64,000 nucleotides of DNA, from contig JARUPZ010000011.1 of NCBI GenBank assembly GCA_031213475.1, forward strand, positions 1,550,001-1,614,000. The letters are read 5' to 3'. Shown here one piece after another: positions 1-9,899 of this stretch (position 1 is the first letter of the stretch; every line of letters begins with the position of its first letter). The notes under the pieces are model-generated. The model was given only the letters and a program-made list of their open reading frames with translations. It searched no databases and was not told the DNA's origin. The position numbers and the translations under genes were made by a program. Source of the DNA: Nereocystis luetkeana. Its lineage: Eukaryota; Sar; Phaeophyceae; Laminariales; Laminariaceae.

Positions 1-146
1 ATATGACACAGCGTAGGGATATGTTGCCTATACAGGCGGTATAGGGAGAGTATCGGTAGTAGCCATGCGCCTCAATCCATCTACAGCAACCCAAGTGATG
101 TCAGTAGTATTTTTTGGCCAGAACATTTACGACTGCCGGGGCTTCC

Positions 147-265
147 TCAACCCTTTTAGTGCTGCACTAGTGCTGCCCTGTCCAGAAATATGTACCTGAG
201 TCTAATCCCAAGTAGTTTCCCCCCAATTATCCCCCCAAACGGGACTGCGGTTCTAAAGGAGATAA
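147..265. repeat. Family B palindromic MITE, divergent copy
   Basis: The left end carries CCCTTTTAGTGCTGCA and the right end carries CGGGACTGCGGTTCTAAAG, the two arms of family B. The middle is rearranged (a repeated GTGCTGC word and a diverged GTTTCCCCCC arm). The flanks TCAA and ATAA are degraded TTAA sites, so this is an old copy. Confidence 0.7.
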
Positions 266-676
266 CATGGGAACCCTAGCCCAAAAGGCACGCACTTGTT
301 GTTGGAAACCCATTTTTGTTTTACATTACATATGTTATACCAGGCAGTCGTTATATTACGTGGTAGGCCATTGAGTTGCACTTTCGTGTTCTCTAAAAAA
401 TCCCAGAAAAAAGTAGTTACCCCTCTGTTCCTAAATACAAGCACCGTTTGTGTACTAATGTTCAGTCACAACGCTCTCTAAATCAATGTACAGATTAGTG
501 GATTAGCCCTGCTGGAGCGGGTTTGCGAGGAAGAAAGTGACGATAGAAAGTACAAAGGGGCCCTTCCCGTCTTCTTTCGCCGGAGAGATGCCTTCCAGGA
601 CTCAACCAACCCATCATCTTCATAAGCTATTCGGATTGCCCGGGAGGTCGTATCCAGGAAAGCGACACACAATACA
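266..676. other. No gene or repeat recognised
   Basis: Open frames here are under 100 codons and overlap on both strands. I see no domain, splice-bounded exon or known repeat. Confidence 0.5.
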
Positions 677-705
677 CCATCATCATCATCATCATCATCA
701 TCACA
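677..705. repeat. (CAT)n microsatellite
   Basis: About nine perfect CAT units. On the minus strand they read as a run of aspartates and on the plus strand as histidines, but neither frame has other protein-like features. Confidence 0.9.
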
Positions 706-829
706 AGTACCCTCGGGGGTTCTGGAATAACGGATGATTACCCAGTGCCTGTCCATTATATTGTCCCAAACACCAGGGCCCTGTCATACTTCATAGTGCA
801 TGCTACAAGGAGCTCACTCAAGCCTACTG

Positions 830-1075
830 TGGGACAGATCAAAATCAATCTATCTGTCTATACAGCCGATCATCCAGCTCATCTACTTCCTCATCAACCG
901 TTGTGAGAGGTTGTGCAGGGTCAGCGTCGTACGGGTCCAGCCCAGGAAACATGTGCTACACAGATCATGCATCAATAGATTATACGGCTACCACCCGATA
1001 ACGTGAGATAGATCACACAGATCATACAGATCATACAGATCAGACAAATCAGACAGAACAATGAAGTGGGAATCG
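830..1075 (-). repeat. Family F repeat (GATCATC-rich), copy 1
   Basis: It matches the 4504-4868 copy in reverse orientation: the words GTTGTGAGAGGTTGTG, CCAGGAAA..TGTGCTAC and ATACGG..CACCCG..TAACRTGAG appear in the same order as the reverse complement of that copy. It ends in a run of CAGATCATA units. Confidence 0.65.
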
Positions 1076-1330
1076 ATGATCTATTGACCAATCATGAACC
1101 TGTCCGAGATGTGAAAGGAGATGCACGACATGCGCGCAACATGGTTATCGCACTGCCGGCACTGCTGCTGCGCGCTTGGTCCGTATTTTCCATGGACCGC
1201 GCTTCTCATTCGATTCGTTGCCACCACACATACCACTGAGGCGGAAATACAACTGAGGACTGCTTGCTCTTCATATTGATGCATACACACCCCCTATGTT
1301 CCCGCCGAAAGCGGTATATCTCACGGCTCT
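1076..1330. other. No gene or repeat recognised
   Basis: A GC-mixed stretch with no protein or repeat match visible to me. Confidence 0.4.
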
Positions 1331-1331
1331 T

Positions 1332-1462
1332 TACGGGTCATCACCCGAACCCCGGGTCGGGTCAGGGGGTTCTCTAGTTCTTACGGGTCGGGTCGGGTCG
1401 GGTCGGGTCACCCTGACCCGACCTGACCCGACCCGACCCGCGAGGTCTGACCCGACCCGCGA
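1332..1462. repeat. GGGTC repeat forming an inverted pair
   Basis: Five uninterrupted GGGTC units at 1385-1409 are followed after a very short loop by GACCC units through about 1460. The plus strand could therefore fold into a long hairpin. Either strand also has four or more G3 tracts with 2-nt loops, a good G-quadruplex candidate. A shorter relative lies at 55900-55975. Confidence 0.85.
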
Positions 1463-1544
1463 ACAGCCGTGTTATATTGAAATAAAATATAAAGGGACAC
1501 GGGAAGTTACTCCACCTCTCGGGCAGGCCACGATTTGGATCATC

Positions 1545-1652
1545 TGGGTCCCAATCTGCCGCCTTGAGGTAATGCTGTGCAGGATCTGCATAGGACAGAC
1601 CCAGCCAGGAGAAATATCCTACGAGTAGTTCATGCGGATTGTATGGTTCCTA
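1545..1652 (+). repeat. Family F fragment
   Basis: It shares the ordered words CCCAA-CTGCCG, GATGCTGTGCAGG-type and CAACCCAGGA-type with 6765-6860, ending in a GATTGTAYGGTTCC word common to both. The GATCATC ends are missing. Confidence 0.5.
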
Positions 1653-1659
1653 CTACAGG

Positions 1660-1710
1660 CAACGTGGCCTAGACCATGCAAATAAAGGGGTTCGAATCCC
1701 GCCAAAATCT
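1660..1710 (+). pseudogene. tRNA-like B-box fragment
   Basis: GGGGTTCGAATCCCGCC at 1687-1703 is a good T-arm/B-box (Pol III internal promoter element). An A-box-like GTGGCCTAG lies only about 15 bp upstream, too close for a tRNA, and no acceptor stem pairs. It is probably a deleted SINE head or tRNA relic. Confidence 0.45.
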
Positions 1711-1834
1711 AGGTAGACAACCACTCCCACGATGTCCTTGGTCGCTGTGCATGAAGAACGGTCTTACATGAAGTACAACACACACGCTGAAAAAAACAGA
1801 ATAACTGAATATTTTATATTTGTGATTTTGTTTT

Positions 1835-2060
1835 GCCATCCCATTTACTGCGTTTGCCCTTCTTTTCTCGCTCCCTTCTAGTACACTGTAGTCGAACCCA
1901 AGGTACGGGGGGCAACACAGCAGGTTCCTCTCTCCCCTCCCCACTACCTTTCGTGCCGTGCAGTTTTTTTTCTCGCGAGGACACTTCAGCCTCTTCTTCC
2001 TTCGTCGACTGGCGTATAATTGATTGAATGCGCCTGCCCACGCTGTGCGCTCTCAGCAAT
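1835..2060 (-). repeat. SINE family C body, head missing
   Basis: In the element's own sense (minus strand) it runs from the GTGGGCAGGC and TCGACGAAGGAAG words, through the CTCGCGA word and a G-rich stretch, to an AAATGGGATGG end. Compared with the full copy at 24645-24999 the tRNA-derived head is absent and several positions differ. Confidence 0.75.
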
Positions 2061-2139
2061 TGATTATGCTTATTCTAAGGTGCGCATTCTTGAACGGCGG
2101 GCGGGGCGGGGGGTTTCGGTACCCTCCCGGCCATGAAAT

Positions 2140-3664
2140 TCTCGGAGCTTGATCCAACCATCAGCGCCCTATTTCCACTTCGACCGTTGGCACCATCGCT
2201 TGGTGATGGTGATCCGGAGTATGCCAAACTGGAAAGCGGTGGGACCAGACTCCCTTTGGGCCGAGATACTGAAATTCGACCACCCCGAATTAATCCGGTG
2301 CTTTCACAACTTACTTGTCAACGTGTGGAGAACGGGTGACGTCTCCCAGCAACGGAAAGCTGCGGCCATTAAGGTCCTTCATAAAAAGAAGGATCGCTCT
2401 GATTGCAACAACAACTACCGAGGGATTTCTCGCTTGACGTCTATTCTGGAAAATGATTGCTGAAAATGGTCGCTACCCGCCTCAGCAACTATTACGGGGC
2501 CTAAAGGGATACTCCCCCCGGGAACAGCGAGGCTTTCGCCCAGCATGATCAACAGTCGACATGCTGTTCGTCGTTCGCCTACTGCAAGAGCTCGGGACGA
2601 GCTAGAAAAATTCCCCTGTACATATGCTTCGTCAACCTGCAGAAAGCATATGATTCCGTCCACCGAGAGCTGTTGTGGGTGGTGCTTGCACGCTTCGGCG
2701 TACCAGAGAAGGTGCTGACCGTTATTTGCCAGCTCCACGAAGGCATGCGAGCTCGCGTGCGTGCGGATGACGGTGAGCACTCGGAATGGTTTGACGTCAC
2801 TCAGGGGCTGCGGCAAGGATGTGTGCTGTCAGCGTTTTTGTTCAAAGTCTTCTTCCCTGCTGTGATACATGTCGTACTGGTACTCTTCAGTGTAGACCTA
2901 CTAATATATGCCTGGTATATTTTAGGGGCTTGGGCCACCTAGAGGAGGACCTCGGCGAGGGCGGGGTGAAGGTTGGCCCACTACCTTGCCTACGGAGGGC
3001 AGTACGGGGGATGCAAGTACGCGGAGGATGCAGGCATTGTGTCTTAAGTCGGCGGAAGGCCTCGCGAAGATGATGACCGTCATTGTGACTGTCTTCGAAG
3101 CAGCACGCTTCACCGCTTCCGAAAATAAAACGGAGACTATACTGCTGCGGACACCGAACCAGGCACCCCAGACCTCACCGCTCGTCATCGAAGCAGCGGG
3201 GCAGAGGTATAGACAGACGATGGCGGTATGCCACAGATCACACCATGTATCCAACTCGCATGGGCATGCTACAGTCGGTTCAAAAGGGAGCTGTACGACC
3301 AGGGAGAAGAGCGGGAAGTGGTACGCGGGATCGTCAAAGCGACGGACTGTTTTATGGCGAGGTGGCGCAAGGCGCAGGGACGAGGCGCAGAGAAGCCGGC
3401 TGCGCCACGCAGCTGAGGACGCCAAGAGCGGCGACAAGGCGGGGGGGGGGGGGGAGGGGGGGGGGAGGGGGGGGGATGGGGGGGGGAGGGGGGGGGGATG
3501 GGGGGGGGAGGGGGGGGGGATGGGGGGGGGATGGGGGGGGGAGGGGGGGGGGAGGGGGGGGGGATGGGGGGGGGAGGGGGGGGGGGGGCAACCGTACTGA
3601 TAGAGCTGTCGACGAACACAGAAACGAAACGATAGATCGAGTGGCTAGGTATCGGTTCGACTAG
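2140..3664 (+). pseudogene. LINE reverse transcriptase, 5'-truncated and frameshifted (copy 1)
   Basis: This is a relic of a non-LTR retrotransposon, whose reverse transcriptase would copy element RNA at nicked DNA. Readable blocks in order: WKAVGPDSLWAEILK and LHKKKDRSDCNNNYRGIS (2230-2440, RT fingers region), FVNLQKAYDSV (from about 2628, holding a catalytic-type Asp), GLRQGCVLS (about 2803-2829), and a YAED in place of the usual YADD box near 3014. A later frame has KSAEGLAKMMTVIVTVFEA; then LAWACYSRFKRELYD and the C-terminal CFMARWRKAQ lead into a glycine run. The blocks lie in different frames with stops between them, and the region just before the C-terminus is deleted relative to the 25.4 kb copy. 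No endonuclease domain is present. It cannot encode an active enzyme. Clade not assigned. Confidence 0.9.
3438..3590 (+). repeat. Poly-G tract with GGGGAGGGG/GGGGATGGGG units
   Basis: About 150 bp that is nearly pure G on the plus strand, broken by A or AT at semi-regular spacing. It lies where the LINE protein would have its glycine-rich C-terminus, so it probably grew from Gly codons. The minus strand reads as an artefactual proline run. Confidence 0.9.
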
Positions 3665-4265
3665 CCCTTGAATTCTAGCAGTTTTTGTTTGTTTTTTTCC
3701 TTGAGTTTGTTCAGGGGGCGGGGGGGGGGGGGGGGGGGCACGGCAGCGGTAGTACTTGACATTTGACACCGCTACTGACGAGAGTAGGAAGGAGACGGCA
3801 AAGGGTGTGGCCAGGTTCCCGAATCGGTTTTCTAGCAGAGGCAGGCACCCGTGTTACTTTCCCTGCCTGGAGTACGATTCTATCTTCTCCCTTCCTTTTT
3901 GTTTTTTGCTTTTGCCTCTCCATTGCTTTTCTTTCCCCTCCCCGCCGTTCTTCTGCCGGTGTCTTCCTTTCCTTCGTGTTGCTTCGTCCGCGCAGCAGCT
4001 ATATGCCCTTCTTGGGTACGCGTACTTTCCTCCTTGGGGTCTTTCTGGTCTCCTTGGGTCATTTATGTCCCGTTTCATTTCAGAATTTTTTTGTTCGTTT
4101 TATTGTATTGTTGTTCTTATTTCCTGATCTTGCTTGTGTTGTCGTGTTCTCGTATCCGGTACGCTGGCATTTCACTTGCTTTTGCCCGCGAAGGTACGAT
4201 TATTTTCTGTTTTCGGTGTTTCTCTGTCTCCCAGGTTACGACCACAGAATTAGTATCTCTCTAGC
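3665..4265 (+). pseudogene. Second LINE 3' end plus T-rich 3' UTR
   Basis: A second poly-G tract (3717-3738) is followed by residues DESRKETAKGVARF, the same C-terminal ending that the first copy shows as DEHRNETIDRVARY just before 3664. Two LINE 3' ends therefore lie in tandem. The T/C-rich stretch after 3870 resembles the tail after LINE copy 2 (26115-26660), and its end (about 4165-4240) resembles 32476-32585. It is probably LINE 3' UTR. The 219-codon open frame across it is not credible as a protein. Confidence 0.65.
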
Positions 4266-4503
4266 AAAAGGAATCAAGACGCACAATGGGTGTACTGATG
4301 AAGCTGGGAAGAAAGGACGATTTAATGTGAAGACAACACACACACACATTTTTGCGAATCAAAGTATATTGATAGTAGCATTCGAGGGTAGCCACTCGAT
4401 CACCGAAACGACCGACTATTGATTTTTGTCAATCCCTGTGGGGCTTGGAAGGCATGCAATGTCTTAAAGGGGCAAAATTGTCAAAGTACATGTGACAATT
4501 TCA
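4266..4503. other. No gene or repeat recognised
   Basis: Nothing recognisable other than a short (CA)n run near 4338. Confidence 0.4.
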
Positions 4504-4796
4504 CGACTCGGACAGATCATCTGCAGATAGATCGTCCACAGATCATCTACAGATCATTCCAAACCCATCATCTAGATATTTGAAGGCAGATCTATTTGCG
4601 ATCCTGTACGACCTAGCTCATGTTACCGGGTGGGGCCCGTATAATCTGCACCAGGTACAGTATGCTCTTACTGTAGCACAATTTTCCTGGGGTGGATGAT
4701 CTGTACTATGCTATGTATACACATCCTACACAACCTCTCACAACGGCGTTTGAGGAACCAGATCATCTAGACCATCTATTAATATATCATCTAGAG

Positions 4797-4848
<52 letters not shown>

Positions 4849-4868
4849 CATCATCTGTTCGAGATGTG
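4504..4868 (+). repeat. Family F repeat with terminal inverted repeats
   Basis: The start, GGACAGATCATCTGCAG, is mirrored by the end, GATCATCATCTGTTCGA, so the element has inverted ends of the form GGACAGATCATC. Its inner words GTTACCGGGTGG and ACTATGCTATGTATACA recur in the copy at 50326-50612. A (GATA)n run (4796-4848) lies near the right end. No transposase is encoded, so it is a non-autonomous inverted-repeat element by inference. Confidence 0.7.
4796..4848. repeat. (GATA)n microsatellite
   Basis: About 13 perfect GATA units inside family F, probably expanded from the GATAGATC words of that family. Confidence 0.95.
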
Positions 4869-4974
4869 TCACAGATCGGCTTCCACACCAAGCAGCCCGG
4901 GATGCAGGAGGAGTGTCCAAAGATGGAATTATACCAGGTACAGTATAGGTCCGCCAAACAGGAAACAGCTATTA

Positions 4975-5079
4975 TTACGGGGGGGCATAGTTAACAGGAC
5001 CAAATATTGTTAGTAAAAATGGTTAAACATATAGGTTTTTATGTATACTATAGGTCCTGTTAACTATGGTCCCCCGTAA
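4975..5079. mobile_element. Family A MITE (reference copy)
   Basis: The termini are TTACGGGGG and CCCCCGTAA with about 25-30 bp of inverted repeat (CATAGTTAACAGGACC against GGTCCTGTTAACTATG) around an AT-rich core. The flanks are TA on both sides. At about 105 bp it has no coding capacity. TA target plus short inverted ends point to a Tc1/mariner-type transposase acting in trans; this is inference from the family's known target choice. Confidence 0.92.
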
Positions 5080-5082
5080 TAA

Positions 5083-5820
5083 TATCATGACGACGATGAA
5101 AGCCTTGGAACCCCGCTATGAGCATAGGCCACTACATACGATGTGAGAGTCCTTCCTACTCTTGTTCGCCTCTGAGCACGACTACCGAATCCATTTACCT
5201 CGTTCAAATAGCGTCCCCCGACAGTGAGCCTTGTCTTCTTACGAGTGTTCCTTTTCCCGTTTATACCTGTGGTACTCATGTTGCATGCACTTCCTACCAG
5301 TATACGGTATATAGAGAAGACCGCGCTTAGCGTATGCTATTAATAGATCACTAAACCTGAGACCCTACTTTCAACTTTCAACAGTAGATGAGACGCGTGC
5401 TGCGATAGGGCATACCTTATAACTAGGGCTGGGCACAGGCACAACAGTACGTACTGGCAGTACTAATCTACTGGCAGTACTAACCTATTGACAGATCTGG
5501 GCAATACACTCACCAATACCTGGTAGTTTCTATCTCACGTACGCCCAAGAAACAAGCCATATTATACCTGGTCGGGAAACCCACTAAATGCGTTGCGGGA
5601 GGAGAGAGTAGAGAGGATAGACAGTATTCTGATGCAATCCAGCAGATTGATTAGTTTCGACGACAGCATAAACGCTACTGACTGGGTCAGCCAGTGCCCA
5701 GACCTACAATGAGTAGTAATGCAGCAATTGTCCGCCAAACTACTTATAACTGACTAATATTAGCAGTATACCCTCCAACAGACGACCACCGCGTACCAAA
5801 TACGATCGGAACATTAGTTG
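5083..5820. other. Unassigned stretch
   Basis: No gene seen. It holds a TACCTGGTA micro-motif at 5517 and a tandem pair of TACTGGCAGTACTAA at about 5453-5490. Confidence 0.4.
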
Positions 5821-5824
5821 TGTC

Positions 5825-5920
5825 TTAATCCTTCAAAGACTGCAGTCCCGTTTTGGAGACAAACCACTCAAATTGTCAGTAGTTTGTCCCCTAAACAGGA
5901 CTGCAGTCCTAACACGGTAA
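5825..5920. mobile_element. Family B MITE
   Basis: The arms CTGCAGTCCCGTTTTGGAGA and CCCTAAACAGGACTGCAG surround the ACTCAAATT/AGTAGTTTG core. The left flank is TTAA; the right flank has decayed to GTAA. Confidence 0.85.
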
Positions 5921-5987
5921 ACGCACTATATTCCTTGAATGCCTAGGCCAACGGGTTGCCCTTTCAGTCTTTTCGGGTGACTTACTT

Positions 5988-6098
5988 TTACGGGGGGACC
6001 ATATTAATAGTAAATAGGACCACATATTGTCGGCAAAAATAGCGAAATATATAGTTTTTGTGTGTACCGTAGGTCCTCTTTAACATGGCCCCCCGTGA
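5988..6098. mobile_element. Family A MITE carrying a TATTAATA insertion
   Basis: Compared with copies reading CATAGTAAATAGG, this one reads CATATTAATAGTAAATAGG: six extra bases (TTAATA) at a TA, at 6002-6009. The left flank has lost its TA; the right flank is TA. Confidence 0.9.
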
Positions 6099-6100
6099 TA

Positions 6101-6690
6101 CTGGCTTACTGCTTACTATTAATAGAAGTATAGAGCTATTCAAGTCAGCAGTCCCAAAGGGCAAAAAGTAGGTTCACCCCTATCGTGTACCAGTCCGGTC
6201 ACAAACATAAGCAACGTTTACATCGTAACAAGATGTCCATATGTACCGTATACTTCTGGCCAGAATGGTACCGTATACCTGCTAGTATTCAATAGCAGGT
6301 GTCAACATTTCCTCTGTACCGAGGGGAGGCACTTCTATGAATTGACTGGATTACCTTCTGTAGCCAACGTCACAGATTTACCAGAAACGACCACTCCAGC
6401 AATCCTTACTACGACTCGTCGCTCTTTTTTGGGGTCGAGCTGTTTTACCCCCGAGAGCCTATTTATACGAGGACGAGCATTCACCTGGTATTGGATTGAA
6501 ATGCGCGCTGCACAGGGTCGAACGGCAAACGAAACGATACAAACAATAGCCAGCATGGACTGTCAAAGTGCTGCCTGGCTCTGAGCATCGCCCCAGGAGT
6601 GCTGAAAGGAAAAGCACTTTATGCAGCAGCGCGTCGTACCAAGCGAAAAAGTGTGATATTTTCCGTATTGCAAAAACGAGGGCACCCGTC
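6101..6690. other. Unassigned stretch
   Basis: Short overlapping open frames only (80 codons at most), with no recognisable domain or repeat. Confidence 0.4.
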
Positions 6691-7000
6691 GGACAGATCA
6701 TCTACAAATCATCTACAGATAGATCATCTACAGATATATCATCTACATGTTGATAATATAGATCCCAAGCTGCCGTTAGGGGATGCTGTGCAGGGTCTGA
6801 ACAGTACAGATCCAACCCAGGAAGCATACCCTAAATCTTGAAGATTGTACGGTTCCCACGCCCGGCAGCATGAGCTATGTCGTACAAATCAGGGGTCTAT
6901 CTATCTATCTATCTACCTGCCCTGAAATATCTAGAATATCAAGTGGGAATGATCTGTAGATGATCTATCTGATCTACCTGATCTATCTGGTATATCTGAT
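6691..7000 (+). repeat. Family F repeat
   Basis: The start CGGACAGATCATCTACA and the end words GATCTGTAGATGATCTATC form inverted ends. The inner block GATGCTGTGCAGGGTCTG matches the fragment at 1545. Confidence 0.7.
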
Positions 7001-7009
7001 AAATATGAT

Positions 7010-7530
7010 ATGCGGAATATTGGCAGCCGCCTGAGGCACAGGACAGCACAGCTAAGCACAGCTGGTCTTAGGCTAGGTTTCTGAAGTTGGAACCGGTGCG
7101 TTCCTCGGAAGCTTCCGTTAATGGCACCCTAATTCCTATTGCAGTGGATATATTATACCAACCAGTATCACACTCGTAGTATCAGCGTGGTTTTCTCAGT
7201 GCTCGTTTTCTTGCTGTAAAATAGTAGCATTATTATATTACAACAGCAATACCGTGGTGTAAATATAAGGTGTCCTCTCCTAAAAATCGATCTGTATATA
7301 CGTACTGTTGTGCATGTGGACCGTATACCTAGCAAATACACGAATAAAAACAGATACGATGGCACACGCGCATATGTATAGACTATTCTGAGCGGATGCG
7401 ACAGCAGTGAACGCGGGGCGCGTTAAACTCGGCCCGGTGTACGTAGACCGGACGAGCAAGGTACTACTCCAAATGCCGTAACAGCATCATTATAAAACGA
7501 TGTAAAACAGCCGAATCAATGAATAGAACG
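7010..7530. other. Unassigned stretch
   Basis: Nothing recognised apart from AT-rich spacer. Confidence 0.4.
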
Positions 7531-7535
7531 TACCT

Positions 7536-7841
7536 ATCACACGGGTGATCATATATCACACCCCCTGGGAACAACTTCCGAGTACATTTTCTCCGAACCA
7601 AGAAGTACAAACAACGAAAAGGCGACTATGGTCATATCTCGTCGAGGTCTTTCCATAGACATTATACATCGCTCGCCATATTCTTCCACTCTCGTTGCCG
7701 ATAAAATCACCTTCCAATAGGAAATTTGTCCGATGGGGTGTGATATATTACCACCCGTGTCTTCCACTCTCGTTGCCGATAAAATCACCTTCCAATAGGA
7801 AATTTGTCCGAGGGGGTGTGATATATTACCACCCGTGTTTT
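7536..7841. repeat. Family G inverted-repeat element with a tandemly doubled right end
   Basis: The left end ACACGGGTGATCATATATC and the right end GATATATTACCACCCGTGT are inverted repeats. The right 78 bp (from CTTCCACTCTCGTTGCC to CCACCCGTGT) occurs twice in tandem at 7683-7760 and 7761-7838 with one or two differences, so the terminal repeat itself has been copied. No protein is encoded. Confidence 0.75.
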
Positions 7842-7973
7842 ACCGTACTCCCCGCACCTTCCTCTACAGGGCTGAGTCACATCTCACAGCCAACACACCT
7901 ACAAGAAAAACAACCATAAAATCACTACGTATACGTTGGAGAAGAAGGAGGCCTGATTCTTGCACACCCTTGG

Positions 7974-8220
7974 ACAGATCAGATAGATCAGATAGATCAT
8001 ATCCCTACCTCATGATCTACCTCCAGCAATGGGTCTTTCAGGGCAGGCTTGTTCCTGATTGGTAATTATCTATAGTAACTGCCACTTACTCTGCACGATC
8101 TCGGACACGTCTCCTGTGTTAGATCTGTACTATACAGATCCTGCAACAAAATCTCATAGCGGCAGCTCGGGATCTACTGTAGATGGTCTATCGGATCGAT
8201 CTGCAGATCATCTACTTCGA
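7974..8220 (+). repeat. Family F repeat, diverged
   Basis: It starts TTGGACAGATCAGATAG and ends in GATCGATCTGCAGATCATC. The inner word TTTCAGGGCAG is shared with the copies at 12990 and 50326. Confidence 0.55.
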
Positions 8221-8272
8221 AGTATACGTCCTATCGTACACTGTAGCTTCAGAATGTGTTTCCTCATAATAA

Positions 8273-8281
8273 TACCTGGTA
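8273..8281. repeat. TACCTGGTA micro-motif (example of a dispersed class)
   Basis: One of 59 exact TACCWGGTA sites that I counted in the window. First bases of the others: 4932, 5517, 8511, 10869, 11216, 15238, 15400, 15533, 15544, 16243, 19919, 20243, 22290, 22767, 22797, 25044, 25051, 25058, 25087, 25102, 25109, 25174, 26798, 27371, 27804, 28464, 29038, 29147, 30246, 31651, 32613, 32639, 34113, 34120, 35321, 36984, 38819, 43035, 43149, 47734, 47894, 47901, 48131, 54384, 54391, 55181, 55448, 55775, 55833, 55874, 56033, 57656, 57823, 58234, 59559, 62445, 62559, 63392. Confidence 0.9.
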
Positions 8282-8295
8282 CTTAGTATACGGGC

Positions 8296-8430
8296 TGTGT
8301 TTCCTGCATGAGGCCATTTAAAACCAGTAGTGTCAGCGATCGAAGTATCACACACAGCTTGCAAAGATGAGTTTCGACGAAATCCTCGATCTCAAAGCTG
8401 ACGTTTTTAATTTTACAAAGATGTTCGACG
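8296..8430 (+). repeat. Family I short dispersed repeat
   Basis: Ordered words GCATGAGGCCAT, ATCACACACAGCTTGCAAAG and AATCCTCGATCTCAAAGCTG are shared with copies at 8777, 56767 and 63588. Ends undefined; no coding frame is conserved. Confidence 0.6.
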
Positions 8431-8776
8431 TGTGGAAGTTGGCGTCGGCGAGGACCAGAGCTGGTCTGTGCCTGTGCCTTCTCCCCAACGGTCCAGTAAA
8501 CAATACCAAGTACCAGGTATACCTACTGAGTAAGAAGTAAGAAGGTATATCATCTCTAAATACGGAACAGTAGATACACACACCTATCCTCTGAGTTCCA
8601 TAGCTTCAGAACTTGTTCCCGACAATAATGTGACGCCACGCTTTTAGACCTGACGCTTGAGTCATCTACCGGTGCATACATACGTAAATCTGAGGTCTAC
8701 GATAAATGACAACTGTTATTAATATTAATAATACCCTAACCTTCACAAGAAGAAATACGTCTATCCTGGATGATGC

Positions 8777-8910
8777 ATCATGAGGCCATACAGAACCCAC
8801 CGTAGTACGCCGGATCGAATTATCACACACTACACACACAGCTTACAGAGACCACTTTCCATTAAATCCTCCATCTCTTACAGCTGATTCTATTGTAATT
8901 ATAAAAAGTA
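8777..8910 (+). repeat. Family I short dispersed repeat
   Basis: TCATGAGGCCATACAGAACC, CACACACAGCTTACAGAG and AAATCCTCCATCTCTTACAG align with the 8296 copy, about 480 bp upstream and in the same orientation. Confidence 0.6.
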
Positions 8911-9800
8911 GGAGTTGTAGATGCATCGCGATAGCATTGCCGGAAGAAGACAAAGCAGACACACCGGTTGGCGAGACACTTGCAATGTATGCAAAGTACA
9001 ATAAATACAAAAGAACCGGCACACAACAGGTACGTCCCTCATTAAGCACTAAATATAAAGGTTTCGATCGTATGACGGTTTAAAACGCCTGAAACGCCTC
9101 CGGTCTAAAGCGAGGTCAAAACTAAAAGTGAGCAATGAAGCGACATGAGACATAAATATCATCTGTGGCCACAAGCCAAAACTTACTATTATAACGATAA
9201 CGATCTGGTTCGTATTGTGTGCTCGCACATATTATGAAACTATGAGTATTCGTTTTATATTCTAGAGGAGAACTCGTACGTAGTATTCCGGAGTTTGTGT
9301 GTATTGTATGGTCGTATGCTGGCCATTCCGAGCCACGAAAACGTGAAAACAATGTGGAGTCGACACCCAGCAACGCCTTCACAACATCAACAACACCAAG
9401 CGGGCAAAGAAAAGACAGCGAGACAACCAGCCGGCGAGGAAAATGACGGATGCCAAAACTGGGTGTTGATTGGTTGCGCTTGCACACACACCGCCGTCGG
9501 CCAATCAGGAGGCTGCAGAAACGCCTTGACGAAGTCATTATACTCTTTTGCCCCGTATTACCGCCAAACAGGATTGCACACTACACTATGAAGCCTGATT
9601 CCAACTTCAAAGAGTGTTCCGGAAACGTGGCTGCAGTACTACTGTATGAATATTCGCACGTACTGTGTAGGGTACCAACTGTAAAATCATGCAGTACGAC
9701 AGCGATTAGTCTACACGTTTAATGTAGACATGCTCGTAGTGCAGCTATCAATAGCGCACCTGATGCACACGAACGACACGATATACCCGTAGCGTACCCC
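8911..9800. other. Unassigned stretch with paired inverted CCAAT words
   Basis: TTGATTGGTTGCGCT (about 9464) and GGCCAATCAGGAGG (about 9498) are inverted CCAAT-type words about 35 bp apart. A similar pair lies at about 32161-32196. They could be promoter-like, but no gene start can be tied to them. Confidence 0.3.
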
Positions 9801-9817
9801 CCCCCCCCCCCCTCCCA

Positions 9818-9897
9818 ATTGCAGTCTACGGACTCAGAGAAACCAACAAGCACGGGATGCGCCTAATTGCAGTCTACGGACTCAGAGGAACCAACCG
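9818..9897. repeat. Short direct duplication
   Basis: AATTGCAGTCTACGGACTCA followed by GAG and AACCAAC occurs twice, about 48 bp apart, beside a poly-C run (9799-9812). Confidence 0.8.
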
Positions 9898-9899
9898 TC

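Noticed and set aside
478..756. Poly-aspartate/poly-histidine proteins
   Set aside because: Produced by (CAT)n on the two strands; no supporting sequence.
3269..3769. Proline-rich proteins on the minus strand
   Set aside because: They are translations of the poly-G tract opposite the LINE.
3763..4422. 219-codon plus-strand frame
   Set aside because: Only the first 30 or so codons overlap the LINE C-terminus, and in another phase; the rest translates pyrimidine-rich UTR (Phe/Leu/Ser-rich) and runs into unrelated sequence.
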